Source of the DNA: Diphasiastrum complanatum
Lineage: Eukaryota; Streptophyta; Lycopodiopsida; Lycopodiales; Lycopodiaceae
Reading direction: 5' to 3'
DNA: 64,000 nt
Assembly (NCBI GenBank): GCA_029204225.1
Contig: MU832067.1
Location: forward strand, 15,001-79,000
Shown here: positions 12,115-30,149 of the stretch, piece by piece
Numbering within the stretch: the stretch's first letter is position 1
Layout of the letters: each line of letters begins with the position of its first letter
Made by a program: the position numbers and the translations under genes
The notes under the pieces: model-generated
What the model saw: the letters and a program-made list of their open reading frames with translations, nothing else
Told to the model about the DNA's origin: nothing
Database searches by the model: none

Positions 12115-12760
12115 TCTAGTTCATCTGTCATTGAGAAGCTCAATGGAGATAACTACCATCTTTAGAAATTCAAGAGAAAGGTAGTACTACTTGCAAAAGA
12201 ACAAATGGGACATCGTTGAAGGCACTGAGATCAAGCTAGAGGTCGATGCAATTAACATCACCAAATGGAGACATAGGGATGGAAAGGTTCTTGGCATGAT
12301 AACTCTCAATATCAAGGGCTCTCAGATCAGCCATATCAGATAAGCCCAGACTGCTAACTCTTAGATCAGCCATATCAGATAAGCCCAGACTGCTAAGCAT
12401 GCCTGGGACATCCTAGCCACTCTGACTCTAAGATGTTACGTCCAAACTCTATTTGAGGGGAAAAAAAAGTTCACCATCAAAATGTTTGAAGCTGACTCTA
12501 TTTCGACCCATCTTGATACCTTCAAGAATCTTATGGAGCAAATGACTACCATTGGATCAATCAATGAAGATATCGATGCCATGACTATGTTATCTAGTTT
12601 ACCATAAGCATATGAGAATTGGATCATGGTGATTTCTACACAACAAGGCCTCACTCTTACTAGAGCAATCTCTATGGTACTTCAAGAGGAGATTAGAATA
12701 AGTGGATCATCCTCAAAAAGTACAGATGGAAGAGATTTGTGAAGTTAGAACAAAAACAAC
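12115..12760 (+). pseudogene. Ty1/copia gag fragment (UBN2-type), decayed
   Basis: Plus-strand fragments read VIEKLNGDNYHL (gag N-terminus), AQTAKHAWDILATLTL, then FEADSISTHLDTFKNLMEQM and INEDIDAMTMLSSLP, the usual order in copia gag. They are split by frameshifts and by a stop (TAA) after SSLP. A 35-bp segment is tandemly duplicated at ~12,327-12,398 (GATCAGCCATATCAGATAAG occurs twice). No zinc knuckle, protease or pol follows in this copy. Confidence 0.75.
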
Positions 12761-12769
12761 CAACAGCCA

Positions 12770-13135
12770 ACATTGAATTCAGAACATTCATAATCTAAAC
12801 CAAAACAGTAGCTATTTTGAAAATACTATAAAAGGACTGTTTATCTCATCAAGGATTGTAGAACACTCAAGTACAACAATGAGAAGAAGAAGCAGTTCCA
12901 CCAACAAGCCAATGGTGCAACCACCAGTCAAACAACTCAATGGTGCACAATAAGACAGATTCAAGAACGCAAATAGCACTGCTAGTGTAACAAAGCACAG
13001 AACACAGAACATTGGAGATTCTCGGAGAGCCAAAGCCCTCATACAACTCTTTTGTATTGAATAATAGAACCACAGTACAAAGGGGCAACTGTACTGCCCA
13101 TATATGAAAAACAGATGAAGCTTATATACTACATG
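12770..13135. other. Intergenic
   Basis: No gene recognised between the gag fragment and the ParB-like pseudogene. Confidence 0.4.
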
Positions 13136-13136
13136 T

Positions 13137-13812
13137 ATGTATCATGCCAAGAACCAGACAATAGGTCCTCGTTCAAGAACCTTTGCACTTGGAGTGTGGA
13201 CAATCTGCCAAGAACCTCTTGTCTGCAGACATGGGAGGAATAATAAGGACATCTTATCTGCAAATATACAAGGATTTGTTAAACGATTAATAGAAGATTT
13301 CATCCAAAATCCTTACCCGGTAGCTACAGTTGCAGATTTGATTCCATACGATCCTATATAAAAAAGGATGCTACAGAAGGAAGAGCTGAAAGAAGATCTA
13401 CTACATCAGTACAGGTACTACGTATTATTAAGAATGGCAATTAGATTGAAATTGTTATGTTTGTGTTTGAATATATTAAAAACCTATTTTGAAAAATGCT
13501 ATATTTTATTTTTAAACTTTAATTTATCTTTGAACTTGTGCAGATACTATATCATTTCTGGACAACATTCTATTATGGCCGCCAAAAAATTAGTTTCAAG
13601 TCTTCAATGTCCAGATTACTTAAAACCATATTATGGGAAAAGACAATCGAGGATCTTATGCTGCTTGGACATGGTGGAGCTTGTGAAACTATCATCCAAA
13701 TTAAATAAGCTCCAAAGAAATGTGATGAAAAGGTCTCCTTACCAAGAGACTATACAACAAGCTAGAAAACAATGGGAGGAGTATGGATCTCCTACAAAGC
13801 CTCTCAGAGGTC
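13137..13812 (+). pseudogene. Two-exon transposon-type gene with a ParB-like SGQHS motif, decayed
   Basis: Exon 1 (to 13,414) includes FVKRLIEDFIQNPYPVATVA and DLIPYDPI, then an in-frame TAA (13,362-13,364; CAA by one C-to-T), then MLQKEELKEDLLHQY. The donor ACAG|GTACTA and the acceptor TTGTGCAG (13,543) remove 129 nt and rebuild codon AGA. Exon 2 continues YYIISGQHSIMAAKKLVSSL, then a Lys/Arg-rich stretch to KQWEEYG. The order (residue range that lists positions, then Y.I.GGQH..A) resembles ParB/sulfiredoxin-type N-terminal domains found in repeated proteins of bryophyte and fern genomes; that link is from memory. The 129-nt intron is itself stop-free and in frame, so retention is possible. 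The frame past ~13,812 runs into antisense copia sequence. Confidence 0.45.
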
Positions 13813-13814
13813 AC

Positions 13815-14700
13815 TCCATGTGGTGCTGGATAGCAGCAACGTCTTTGTCTGATTCCCTGTCAAATAGTGGGTCGACAATGGACACGCCTGAGCCAGAAAC
13901 TCAGATTGTCGTGTGAATGGCAGGTGATGAAGGTTCTCGTGGAGCAATATTCTTGCCTTTGATGTCGATGAACTAATCCCCGATAAAGACTGTATCCCGG
14001 CTATACAAGATTTGCTGGGTATCAGGATCATACAGCTTGTATGTATTATCAGATGAAGTATATCCAATTAGAATGGGCTTGAGGCCTTGGAAGTCCAATT
14101 TCTTCCTCGTGTCTTTCGGGATCTGCGCGTAGGTAACGCATCCGAACACTCTTAGGTTCTTCACAAAAGGCTTAGAGACTGTCCACACCTCATGGGGTGT
14201 CTTGCCTAAGAGGGCCTTGGTCGAACATCTGTTCTGGACGTAAGCTGTAGTGGAGACAGCTTTGGCCCAGAATCTCTTGGGCAACGATGCATGCACTAGC
14301 ATACATTTGGCTAATTCAACCAGGGTACGATTCTTCCTCCCGGCTAAGCCATTAGACTGAGGAATGTAAGGAGTGATGAAATGTCTTGGCTTTGGCAGTA
14401 CTCTTTAAACTCGGTAGAGATGTATTATCCACCATTGTCTGACCTTAGGGCCTTGATCGTCCTTCTAGTCTCTTTTTCTACATGCTCCTTGAAGATCTTG
14501 AAGCAATTTAAGGCCTCTGATTTTTTCTTTATAAAGTACACCATAGTCCTTCTGGAAAATTCATCAATAAAAGCTATAAAATACTTTGCATCCTTTAGCG
14601 AAGGATTTTTCATCGGGCCACAAATGTCTAAATGTACAATGTCTAACAATCCTCTAGCAATATGCTGATCCGAAGCAGATGACGCAGCAGTTGCCAGATG
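13815..14700 (-). pseudogene. Ty1/copia integrase fragment
   Basis: The minus strand reads LLDIVHLDICGPMKNPSLKD, YFIAFIDEFSRRTMVYF and ALRSDNGG (two Asp of the DDE core). After a break it continues MLVHASLPKRFWAKAVSTTA, VWTVSKPFVKNLRVFGCVTY and KLDFQGLKPILIGY, the usual C-terminal integrase landmarks. The glutamate-bearing segment between the two pieces (~14,300-14,420) is stop-ridden. No reverse transcriptase follows. It abuts a plus-strand gag/protease fragment head to head near 14,700. Confidence 0.8.
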
Positions 14701-16020
14701 GAAGTTGAAGGATGGAAAGGCTTTCGCACTGATCATCCTCAATATTTTGGATACTTAGATCGGCCATGTATCCTAGGCCCAGACATCTAAAGAAGTCTGG
14801 GACATCTAGAGCACACTGTACAAAGTGTGAGATATAGCTTCCAAGATACATCTTAGGAAGAAATTTTACTCCCTCAAGATGGCAAATGGTGATTCCCTAC
14901 AGAATCACATCAACCAATTCAAGAACCTGCTGAAGCAAATGGTGGCTGTCGGATCTGTCATAGACGACCAAGACGCAGTGATGCAACTGCTTACAAGCTT
15001 GCCAAGCTCATACGACAGTTGGGTGATGACCATCATGACACATCCAGAACTGACTCTTTCGAGAGTCATTACTATGTTGTTGCAGGAAGACACGTGGAGG
15101 AATGAAACCTCAAGTTCCTCAGCTGATTCTCGCACCTTGTACACCAAGAAGAGCGCAACTAAGCAGAAGAAGAAGAAAGGCCCGAAGCAAACAAAGCAAA
15201 ACCAGAAACTAGCACAGCACAAAGAACGGTAAAATCTGCAGACGAAGAAGAAGCTCTTCTATAGATACTACAAGTGAAACAACCACAAAATTCAAGACTA
15301 CTGGATACTGCAAGCAAAGAATAACAGCAAGGGGCAGTCGAATCAAGTGGCAAATGCAGCTACAAAAGCTCTACAACCTATTCAAAAAGCAGATCATGAT
15401 GCCTTCATGACCAGCCATCAAGGAGCATCTAGCGACAGTTCTTGGTTCCTCAATTCCGGTGCCACTCAGCATATGACCAGCCTCATTGGCTATTTCAAGT
15501 CCTATACACCTTACAGTACCAATAAATATGTTCACCTTGGCGACAATAGCACAAAGCTATTAAAGGTGAAGGTACTGTGAGATTGAGCTTTGCAAATGAT
15601 CAATCTAAGCTATTCTCTAAAGTCCTGTATGTACCAAATTTATCTACGAATCTGCTCTATGTAAGCAGAATCACAGATCTATGACATAGAGTAGAATTTA
15701 AATGTGATCATTGCAAAGTAGATGATAGGACAGACAAGATCCTAGCATTTGGAAAGAGACATGGATACTTGTAAAGATTAAGTCGTTGCTTTTCTGCCTC
15801 TAGTCAGGGGCTCAGTACTTCTATTCATGCAAATAAAAGTTTACTTTGGCATTATAGACTTGGTCACTTGAATCATGCTGTTGTACAACAAATGTCTAGA
15901 CAATCTATTGTTCTTGATCTCAACTATCCTCGTGATAAAGTCGAGTTACCTGTCTGTCAAGACTGTCTAGTTGGTAAACAGACTAGGTTACCATTTAAAT
16001 AGCCTTACTCAAAACCAACT
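14700..16020 (+). pseudogene. Ty1/copia gag-protease-GAG_preINT fragment, inverted relative to the flanking integrase
   Basis: In order on the plus strand: WKLKDGKAFALIILNI and KKFYSLKM with three to four in-frame stops; then a clean gag stretch LQNHINQFKNLLKQMVAVG to LSRVITMLLQEDTW; a Lys/Gln-rich tail; a protease WFLNSGATQHMT (about 15,450), with Asn where the catalytic Asp of D-S/T-G normally sits; and a pre-integrase LWHYRLGHLNHAVV..CQDCLVGKQTRLPFK. It ends at TAG near 16,000. The missing protease Asp and the stops show it is dead. Confidence 0.8.
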
Positions 16021-16603
16021 CGTTCACATTTGCCATCCTAAAATAGCTCAAAACTGCACCTATAGGCTAAAAAAGGTGGCAAATTGAAAGCCAATATCTC
16101 CTCCAAACCGAGCATATTTTTGCCATGTATTGCCAATTAGACGCTCCCTAAAAGGGACAAATGACTATTGATGCACTCTGAGTGATTTCTTCGTGGAAAC
16201 CTTTATATGCTAGGGAAGAAAATTTCTTAGGCTTTACTCATATTTTCTCTAAGATTTTTATGACAACTCTCTTCTCCCTGTAGGTGGCTCTTCTCCTAAA
16301 TCTAAGCTAAAGCTGACGAAATATCAATTGGTGCACTATTGGATACAAATAGTTCGATTTACTTGAGAACTCCATCTATAACTCAAGAAACTGAGAAGCA
16401 GCTTCTTTCTCTTCCTGCACCAAATTGATCACATAAATTGCTAAGAACTAGCTATCATTGTCCCTTGCAGCTCCTTTTGCAAACCCTGTGCAATCAAATT
16501 TTCTCTTCTACAACATGACTGATTGATAGCCAAATCAATTGTAACTGGTTCTTTAAATTCTCCCGAATTCAACTCTCTACTAACATCGAACTGCTTTTGA
16601 CCT

Positions 16604-16618
16604 AGGCTCTAATACCAT
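16604..16618 (-). other. Candidate primer-binding site, minus-oriented LTR element
   Basis: The reverse complement reads TGGTATTAGAGCC, one base from the initiator-Met tRNA PBS common in copia elements. It directly follows TTTGCGACA, which ends in CA as an LTR should. The LTR would extend right from ~16,619, but its outer end was not found. Confidence 0.45.
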
Positions 16619-18548
16619 GTCGCAAATTGTTTATGCAATATACAATAGCTAGATTCATAGGCTAACATCAAATAGATTCAATAAATAGCATAAGGGGAGA
16701 GTACACAACAACCCCAAGAACTCACATGTACAATGTATTTACAAAAGGAAGAAAGGTAGTACATATAGACAATCATAATTTGGGGGTTATCGTTGCATGG
16801 CAAATCGGTTCCCATTATGGGACGCGTGTCCCAACTCATTACAAACAATATTAAGAAACATACTGACAAAACTGTGGATACAAAGCAATGTAAGAAAACT
16901 ACTAAAGATAGCAACATCGATCGAAGTGTTTAGATAAACTAGACTTACGTATTTTGACAAATATTGCAATATGTTTTTCAATGACTTTCAAAATGGACAA
17001 CTAGGCATTTGTAGCTAATCAATTAGGCCTATTTTTTGCTTCAAAAGTGGTGTCTTTTTCCATAAAGTTGTGGATACTGTTTTACTATATAATACAATGT
17101 TTGTTACTATGAATTTGAGTAAAATGACAAGTGTAAGCCATATGCTATTGTTATAACATATGTCTAAAAATCATATGCTTATAACATGTAATAAAAGATA
17201 AAATGCTACACATATGTCTTAAAAGCATATTGTTCTATTGTACTTATTTGTAGCATATACTCGGAAGCTCGTCTACATTCTAGCCTCATGCCAAGATGTG
17301 GAAATGGTATCTATGACCAAATTAAGAAAAAAAAAATTTGGAAGATGTTGCATTGCGTTGTCAAATTCCATCCTCACACCACGACAAAAAATTAGAGTCT
17401 TTGATCAAGTCAAAGGTCTTATTTCCATGCCATGGTGTGATGGTCTAGGCCAAAAAAATAATGTCAACATATATTTGAAACACATGTAACTTTTGTTTTG
17501 AAATGAACATGTGGAACATATGTATGTATTTAATGTATCTTTGGAATAAGACTCCATAAGTATATAAGAGAGGAGAGCAAGAAAGACTTTGTGAAGTGAA
17601 AATTGAGACCTTGCAATTTTTTGTATGAGGGAAAATACATTTATTGAAAAGAAATCACATCGATTTTTTTTTATGTGTTTATTTTTCTAATGAAGAAAAT
17701 TATGATGCTTATAAATCTACAAAATTTAAGAAATTTGTTATGCAATCAATTACATTACACGTATCTTTGTCAACAATTGTCTTTTGTGATGTAAAGTCAC
17801 CAAGTTCAATGGATGATACTAGTCTTGATATCCATTGCTTATTAGCACAAAGTCTAGTTGACCTAGATTATCTATATCTTGTACATGTGTTGGAGGACAA
17901 CCAAGCTATTTTCTTGCCAAGACTAGAAGACGATATTCAACTTTGTTTACACTTTTTTTGTAACCATGTGCGTAAGGACAACAATATATAACTATTCCAA
18001 TATTTTTACAAAAGCATCATTTAGTCTTTAACTTCTATCATATTATGAATTATTATGAAATAAGATGCCCTTGCGTTGTAGTAAATCGTCTCCATCCCTT
18101 GAGTGTTCCAAATAGCCAATGATATGTACATTTTCAAATACCAAGGACCATGCGCACACAAAATGTGCTACCAACATAGAAATTTCATTAAATCAGAGCA
18201 TAACATATATGATACAAAAGTTAAAAATAGAAAAATATAAATGTATTAACATGTAACGAGTGATGTGAGTCTCTGCCAACACATCAAAAAACATCAATTG
18301 AGTAGAAATTTTCACTTGTTTTATGTACACATTAAAGTTATTTTTTTAATTCCACTTGTCTATATGGTCAAATGATTGTCGCATATTAGAATTTGTGGTA
18401 ACAATTCAAGAATTTAAGCAAATCATTGGTTGTGAATGTTAAAAACACAGTACACTTTACATAGTTTATTATTGGACCTTGAGCTACGTAATTGATCAAG
18501 TAGCAGTAGTGTAAATTGGACTATTACGAGTCTACTAGGAGTTTGGAT

Positions 18549-18550
<2 letters not shown>
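16619..18550. other. Possible LTR then unassigned AT-rich DNA
   Basis: The first few hundred bases may be the LTR belonging to the PBS at 16.6 kb. Plus-strand open stretches at 17,238-17,489 and 17,644-17,991 (for example LLAQSLVDLDYLYLVHVLED) have no recognised family. They are too AT-rich to call coding with confidence. Confidence 0.3.

Positions 18551-18586
<36 letters not shown>
18551..18586. repeat. (TC)n microsatellite, 36 bp
   Basis: Uninterrupted TC dinucleotides. Confidence 0.98.
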
Positions 18587-20522
<1,936 letters not shown>

Positions 20523-21169
20523 AACATGTGGCCTCACTTAAGTGAAAGGGTAGTGTATTGAGGTGAAATTTTTGGTCAAGTAGGAGATCTTGATGCTTAC
20601 AATACCCCACAACCGTGACCTCATATTTCAATCTTGTTCAATGATTTTGAATTGATCGTGCCAAAGATTTATGGTTTGAAATTTGTAGGCCCTCGCCTCT
20701 TCAAATCTAAAGTCTAAAAGATCCCTTACATTTAAAAAAACTCAACTAAAAGCTAATATACAAAGAATAAATCTACAATAGCTTGCAATGAAGCATGAAA
20801 TTGAAGTGTCATCAGAGATAAGATTGGCTAATTTTGTAGCAAATATGTTATTTTCCAATTTCGGAATCATATAAAGGACTTTAATGGTTACCATGAGTGA
20901 TAGTGTTCTATTCAAAGGTTGTAAATTAGAAGATATATATACTTCTAGTTACTTTGTTTGGAACTTTAGATTGAGAGCAAAGTGACGGGAAACGAGCTAT
21001 GGGACATATAAATAGGCAAAGAGACTCGTGCAATTCTTCATATTGGCAAAATTTTGATAGAAGAGGCCACATGGCACAAACCTTCATCAATATATTCGTG
21101 ACTGATGCAATTATATAGTATACAAAGGGATGTATTGGGTCTTTAGGAAGCTTGTAATAAATTGAAGAA

Positions 21170-22060
21170 GATGTTTCAGTCTATTAACAACTTGAGAGTT
21201 CTCTTCTTGAATATGACACTTCACTTTTTGAGGATGAATGATGAAGCTTACTGAAAAATTGCTCAAAGTGAAAGATATAAGAGATCAACTAGTGGCAGTC
21301 GATGAATTGGTGAATGAACAAGAGATCCTTTAAGCATAAATGGATAGTTTGGAGGAAATTTGCCAGAGTTTTGTCACCAATATTTCTAAATAGCATATTA
21401 CCCACCTATAATGAATTAGGGGCTTTGTTGCTACATGAGGAGCACAGAAGAGAACTATAGTCTTATGAAATCATTCTTTAGATTAAGCATTTGTCATAAG
21501 AGGCAGAGGCCGATTTTCTAGAAGAGGCGGTAATTAAAAAAGAAATAACTTCAATCAATTAGGTGGATGTGGCAATTTTAACAACAAGCAAGGTGGTGAT
21601 CAAATCAAAAGAAATTTCAAAATTGCAGATATTGTCATAAACCTAGACATTGGGAGAAAGAATGCAAGAAAAAAAAAACATGATTTATGTCAAAATAAGA
21701 AAAATTGATAAGTTAAACACTATGTAAATCAATAACATTAGAAAGAGGATTATCTGGATGATAGCTATGATATGTTTCTATTAGCTTTGATGTCAAGTGA
21801 TGACTATACAAATACTTAGTACATTGATAGTGGAGCAACCAAGAATATGATGTCGTATTGTAAGTGGTTCACCAAATGCGATTCAATTGAAGACGATGGG
21901 ATGTAATTCAGTCAAAGTTGCTTATTCTTTTTGTCAATTATAATAGTCCATGGGTGGACAATGAAAAATGTTGCATATTGTTTTCTCAATGATCTTGTTC
22001 CTTGGTTGGAGAACATTAAGACCTACGTTAAAGTATTTTCAAGGCTTCCTTCATAGTGTT
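21170..22060 (+). pseudogene. Ty1/copia gag-protease fragment
   Basis: Plus-strand remnants appear in element order: KVKDIRDQLVAVDELVNEQE and LLHEEHRRELL (gag), CRYCHKPRHWEKECKKKK (a CCHC zinc knuckle, C-x2-C-x4-H-x4-C, intact spacing), then YIDSGATKNMM (protease with D-S-G retained) and WFTKCDSIEDDGM. Multiple frameshifts and stops separate them. No integrase or RT was found downstream. Confidence 0.75.
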
Positions 22061-27100
<5,040 letters not shown>

Positions 27101-27628
27101 CTAGAAGGTTTCTTCTGCTTCTGCATCCTTTCTCATTTCGTCTAGTACAACATACATCGAGTCTGCCAGATCCAAGTTGCTTAACCCCAGTGGACCCACT
27201 TCGGTTCTCAGTTTTGTCAAAACGCTCTTTGCTGAGAAGTCGTCCACCAGCTCCATTCGCTTGACGAAGATCTGCCATCTTTCTATAAGGTTTTTCATCT
27301 CTTGAATGTAGAAAATCTTGCCCGGCCTATCAAATTTACCGTATTTCCTTCCTAGCTTAAGCATAGCACTGTAGTCTGTTCGTAACCTGTCAGACTCGGC
27401 TTGCACGATGCTAGATTCGAAAAAAGCTTGTTGTGCTGCTCTCATTCTAAAAGACACTCTCCGTCGGTGTGTTCTAGGTGCTCTGGTAGTGATAGTATGG
27501 CCGCCGAACATTTGATCGCTTCGTAGACATGACGATGAAGAGGCACTACCAAGAGCGCAAGCCACAGAGAAATGCATTCGAACAGATTGAGACGTTGCAG
27601 ACAAAGAGCCGGCTATGAAGAGTGGCAT
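27101..27628 (-). CDS. DUF1825-family protein, probably plastid-targeted
   Basis: A 175-residue, intronless protein starting at the only upstream in-frame ATG (27,628). Residues ~1-65 are rich in Ser, Thr, Ala and Arg with almost no acidic residues, as in chloroplast transit peptides. From ~66 the protein matches what I know of the cyanobacterial/plastid DUF1825 family: FFESSIVQAESDRLRTDYSA, KLGRKYGKFDRPGK, IYIQEM-type FYIQEMKNLIERW, FVKRMELVDDFSAKSVLTKL, then a C-terminal helix with LDEMRKDAEAEE. Family proteins are small, largely helical and of unknown biochemical role; cyanobacterial members are ~100 residues, so the extra length is the transit region. No frame lesion is visible. This is a good candidate for a live nuclear gene of endosymbiotic origin. 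Confidence 0.85.
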   Translation of the reverse strand: MPLFIAGSLSATSQSVRMHFSVACALGSASSSSCLRSDQMFGGHTITTRAPRTHRRRVSFRMRAAQQAFFESSIVQAESDRLRTDYSAMLKLGRKYGKFDRPGKIFYIQEMKNLIERWQIFVKRMELVDDFSAKSVLTKLRTEVGPLGLSNLDLADSMYVVLDEMRKDAEAEETF

Positions 27629-28522
27629 CAAAGTAAGAGAGCCGTCAATTCGTTGATCAGAAAGTTAGATGAAGAGGTCTTCAGACGTCCGAACGATTGT
27701 ACGATAGTAGCTCACAATATGCTTCAAATAGGAAGCCGATGCATGTGGGAGTAGCGATCGGCGAAAGCAAAAAATGAAACACTGCTATTCCTTGAGAATG
27801 AGTGCGACTGCTTTTGAGAATGAGAATGAGCAGCTGCTAGCTGCTGCTCATATATGCTGCCAAGGTCCTCTAGCAGGTGTACTGATTGCAGCTAATTAAT
27901 CGATGCAAGACAATAAAATTACAAGGTGGGCTTGGACTTGGTTCAACACCACGCAGCTGCTGGCTGCTTTCCAGCAGCATCTAGATACCCTCCCCAAGAA
28001 GTAAAGTAAAATCACCCGAGTACTTCCTTATTTGACCACGTTCAGAGCGAGGAAATAATGAAGAAGGAGCAACCCAGCACTCCTTTTCTGACTAAGCCTC
28101 TCTCCCACAGGTCATGAGCACTGATTTGCTGAGCATTTTTTTATAATTTTGGCTGAGCTTTCAGCCAGATCTTATGGAGCATGCACGCTATATTCAAACA
28201 AGACTAAGATGGAAATGTGGGGTCCAATGCTGGCAATGGTTTTTCAAGATGTCCCTACTATCCTTGTGAGTTGCAAGTATCATGTGGTCTCATCTGTTTG
28301 GAATTATTTTGCTCAAGATCATTTTTATTTTTGGCTTTTATATGGCAAGGATCTTTGTAGTCATTCACTAGATTGAAGGCTAATAATTTGCCCACATGTG
28401 GGCGAGGAATTGTGCGCTTGGTGAGCATCAAGTCCAACCCATGACACACTTGATAACAATACATGGGTGGGTCAATTGACTTTTTTCCTAAAATTTTCAC
28501 ATTTAACAAAAGTTGACATTAT

Positions 28523-28523
<1 letters not shown>
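27629..28523. other. 5' flank of the DUF1825 gene and intergenic DNA
   Basis: Contains the promoter/5' UTR region for the minus-strand gene. AGCTGCTAGCTGCTGCTC near 27,832 forms a small palindromic cluster. No further gene. Confidence 0.4.

Positions 28524-28576
<53 letters not shown>
28524..28576. repeat. (TC)n microsatellite, ~53 bp
   Basis: Uninterrupted TC dinucleotides. Confidence 0.98.
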
Positions 28577-28579
<3 letters not shown>

Positions 28580-29077
28580 CTAGCAAAGTCTAAAAATGAA
28601 ATGAACATTTTTTCCCAAAATTGGTTTTATATTTGGGGGGATATTGACTTCTACAAAACCAGTAACTATGTTTTTATGCAAGAGAATTTCAAGTTTAGCA
28701 CAATACATTTTTGGGTTTATAAACCTTAGGTGCTAGAATATGCAAGATTTTATAAGCTCATAGCTTTTACAGAACGTAGTTAACTTTCTAGGCATGCGGT
28801 TTCGCCCGCAATTGTCTTGTGCTCATAACATCAATCCTACTTGTATTTTCATACATATCAATCTAAATTAACTACTATCTTGTTGTTGCATTCAGATCTT
28901 TGTCAGTGTTGCATGCTTTTGCTATTTCATTGTCTATTTGGCCTCCTTACTGCTGTGTTTGACTGTCTGCACTTCCACTTTTGCAACGCAGATAGATTCT
29001 TTGTGTTCGCCTACGTAATCCATTGCGATCAAGTCAGTGCATGCACCGAGGAGATAACTTTCCAGCAATCTCCTGAC

Positions 29078-29092
29078 ATGGTATCAAAGTTG
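29078..29092 (+). other. Candidate primer-binding site
   Basis: TGGTATCAAAGTTG follows CTGACA, the pattern of an LTR end plus Met-tRNA PBS in the plus direction. It lies immediately beside the minus-oriented LTR-like repeat at 29.1 kb, so two elements may abut here. The LTR itself (28.6-29.07 kb) was not delimited. Confidence 0.35.
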
Positions 29093-29515
29093 TTGTTATA
29101 GCTTGATGTTACAACTCCCTTAGATCTCTGACTGCCTTGAGGGTTACCGCATGCCCCATACCAATGACGACGCACCGTATCCGCCCATCCATAGGGTCAC
29201 AACCGACCCAACCCGATGCACTAGAGCTATCAACATAGTCATTTCTAGTTGAGCCTCCTGTGATAATTGGTGCCCCATACCACCAGCCACTGCCCTTGGA
29301 TCTTCCTAGCACACATCTCTTGGCCTGGAGATACATCCTGGCTCATGCACATGATCTCCATCTACCAACTCCCAAGTAGACTAAGTGAATGGAAAGAGGA
29401 AAATTCCACCACTATATAGACATAGCATAGTGGGTCCCATCAAGCATAGTCCTGCCAGCGACACATGACCTCCTAGGATGGTGACGTTCCGACAAAGATC
29501 TCGTAGAGAAAGATA
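29090..29515 (-). repeat. LTR-like repeat, copy 1
   Basis: The reverse complement aligns over ~400 bp with the plus strand at 53,130-53,530. Shared landmarks are GCTTGATGGGAC, CCATTCACT.AGTCTAC, CCAGGATGTATCTC-like, GACCCTATGGATGG, ATACGGTGCGTCGTCA and GATCT..GGGA.TTGTAACA. It sits directly 3' of a gypsy RNase H fragment on the same strand, as a 3' LTR would. Frames inside it are not coding. Confidence 0.6.
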
Positions 29516-29902
29516 CAATTTGGATTGGAACTCAACAAAGCATAACTGATTAACCTCTCCAATCCGGCTCAAAGCATCAGCAACACAATTCGACGTATCT
29601 CGATGGTACTTAATGTCAAATTCAAATTCTTGTATGAGTTCTGACCAACAGGCCTTACAACCCCTAAGGTCCGAGGCATCACAGATACATTTAAGAGACT
29701 CGTGATCAGTCATAACCATGAATTTAGATCCGTACAAATAATGTCTCCAGATGTTTAACGCATGGATGACAACAAAAAGTTCCTTCTCATAATATCTACT
29801 TTGAGTTGGATCCAGCTTCTTGCTTTCAAAAGCCATAGGTCTACCATCCTGGTAAAGGACTGCACCCACCGCATCAGCATCTACATAGAAAATGAAATGC
29901 AA
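29516..29902 (-). pseudogene. Ty3/gypsy RNase H fragment
   Basis: The minus strand reads FIFYVDADAVGAVLYQDGRP, MAFESKKLDPTQSRYYEKEL, GSKFMVMTDHESLKCI, FDIKYHRDTSNCVADALSRI. The RNase H acidic residues are visible (D in YVDAD, E in YEKEL, D in MTDHES), and the IKYH..G.N.VADALSR signature of gypsy RNase H is clear with G changed to T. It begins abruptly at a TTG-context border with no RT upstream and lacks an integrase, so it is a truncated copy. Confidence 0.85.
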
Positions 29903-30149
29903 ACTCTAAGAGACTCAAACTCGACTACCAACTTTCCCACACTTTCAAAAAGTGTTTATTGAATGTATTTTAAACTAATATAACTTCTAAAATGAGTTTT
30001 GGCCTCAATTGACAATTTACCAAAATATGACTAAACTTGTTGAAATCTCTCACATTCCCTCTTCAACTAGTTTTGGCATAGTTTTAACCATACTACTTGG
30101 ATCCAACTTTAGAATGATCTCCATCCTAAGTATAGATCTCCTTTCTAAG

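Noticed and set aside
13815-13916. C-terminal extension of the ParB-like frame to 13,916
   Set aside because: Sequence after ~13,812 is antisense to copia integrase-region DNA; the open frame is fortuitous.
17238-17991. Two plus-strand frames of ~80 and ~115 codons
   Set aside because: AT-rich composition, no motif, no splice or start support beyond an ATG.
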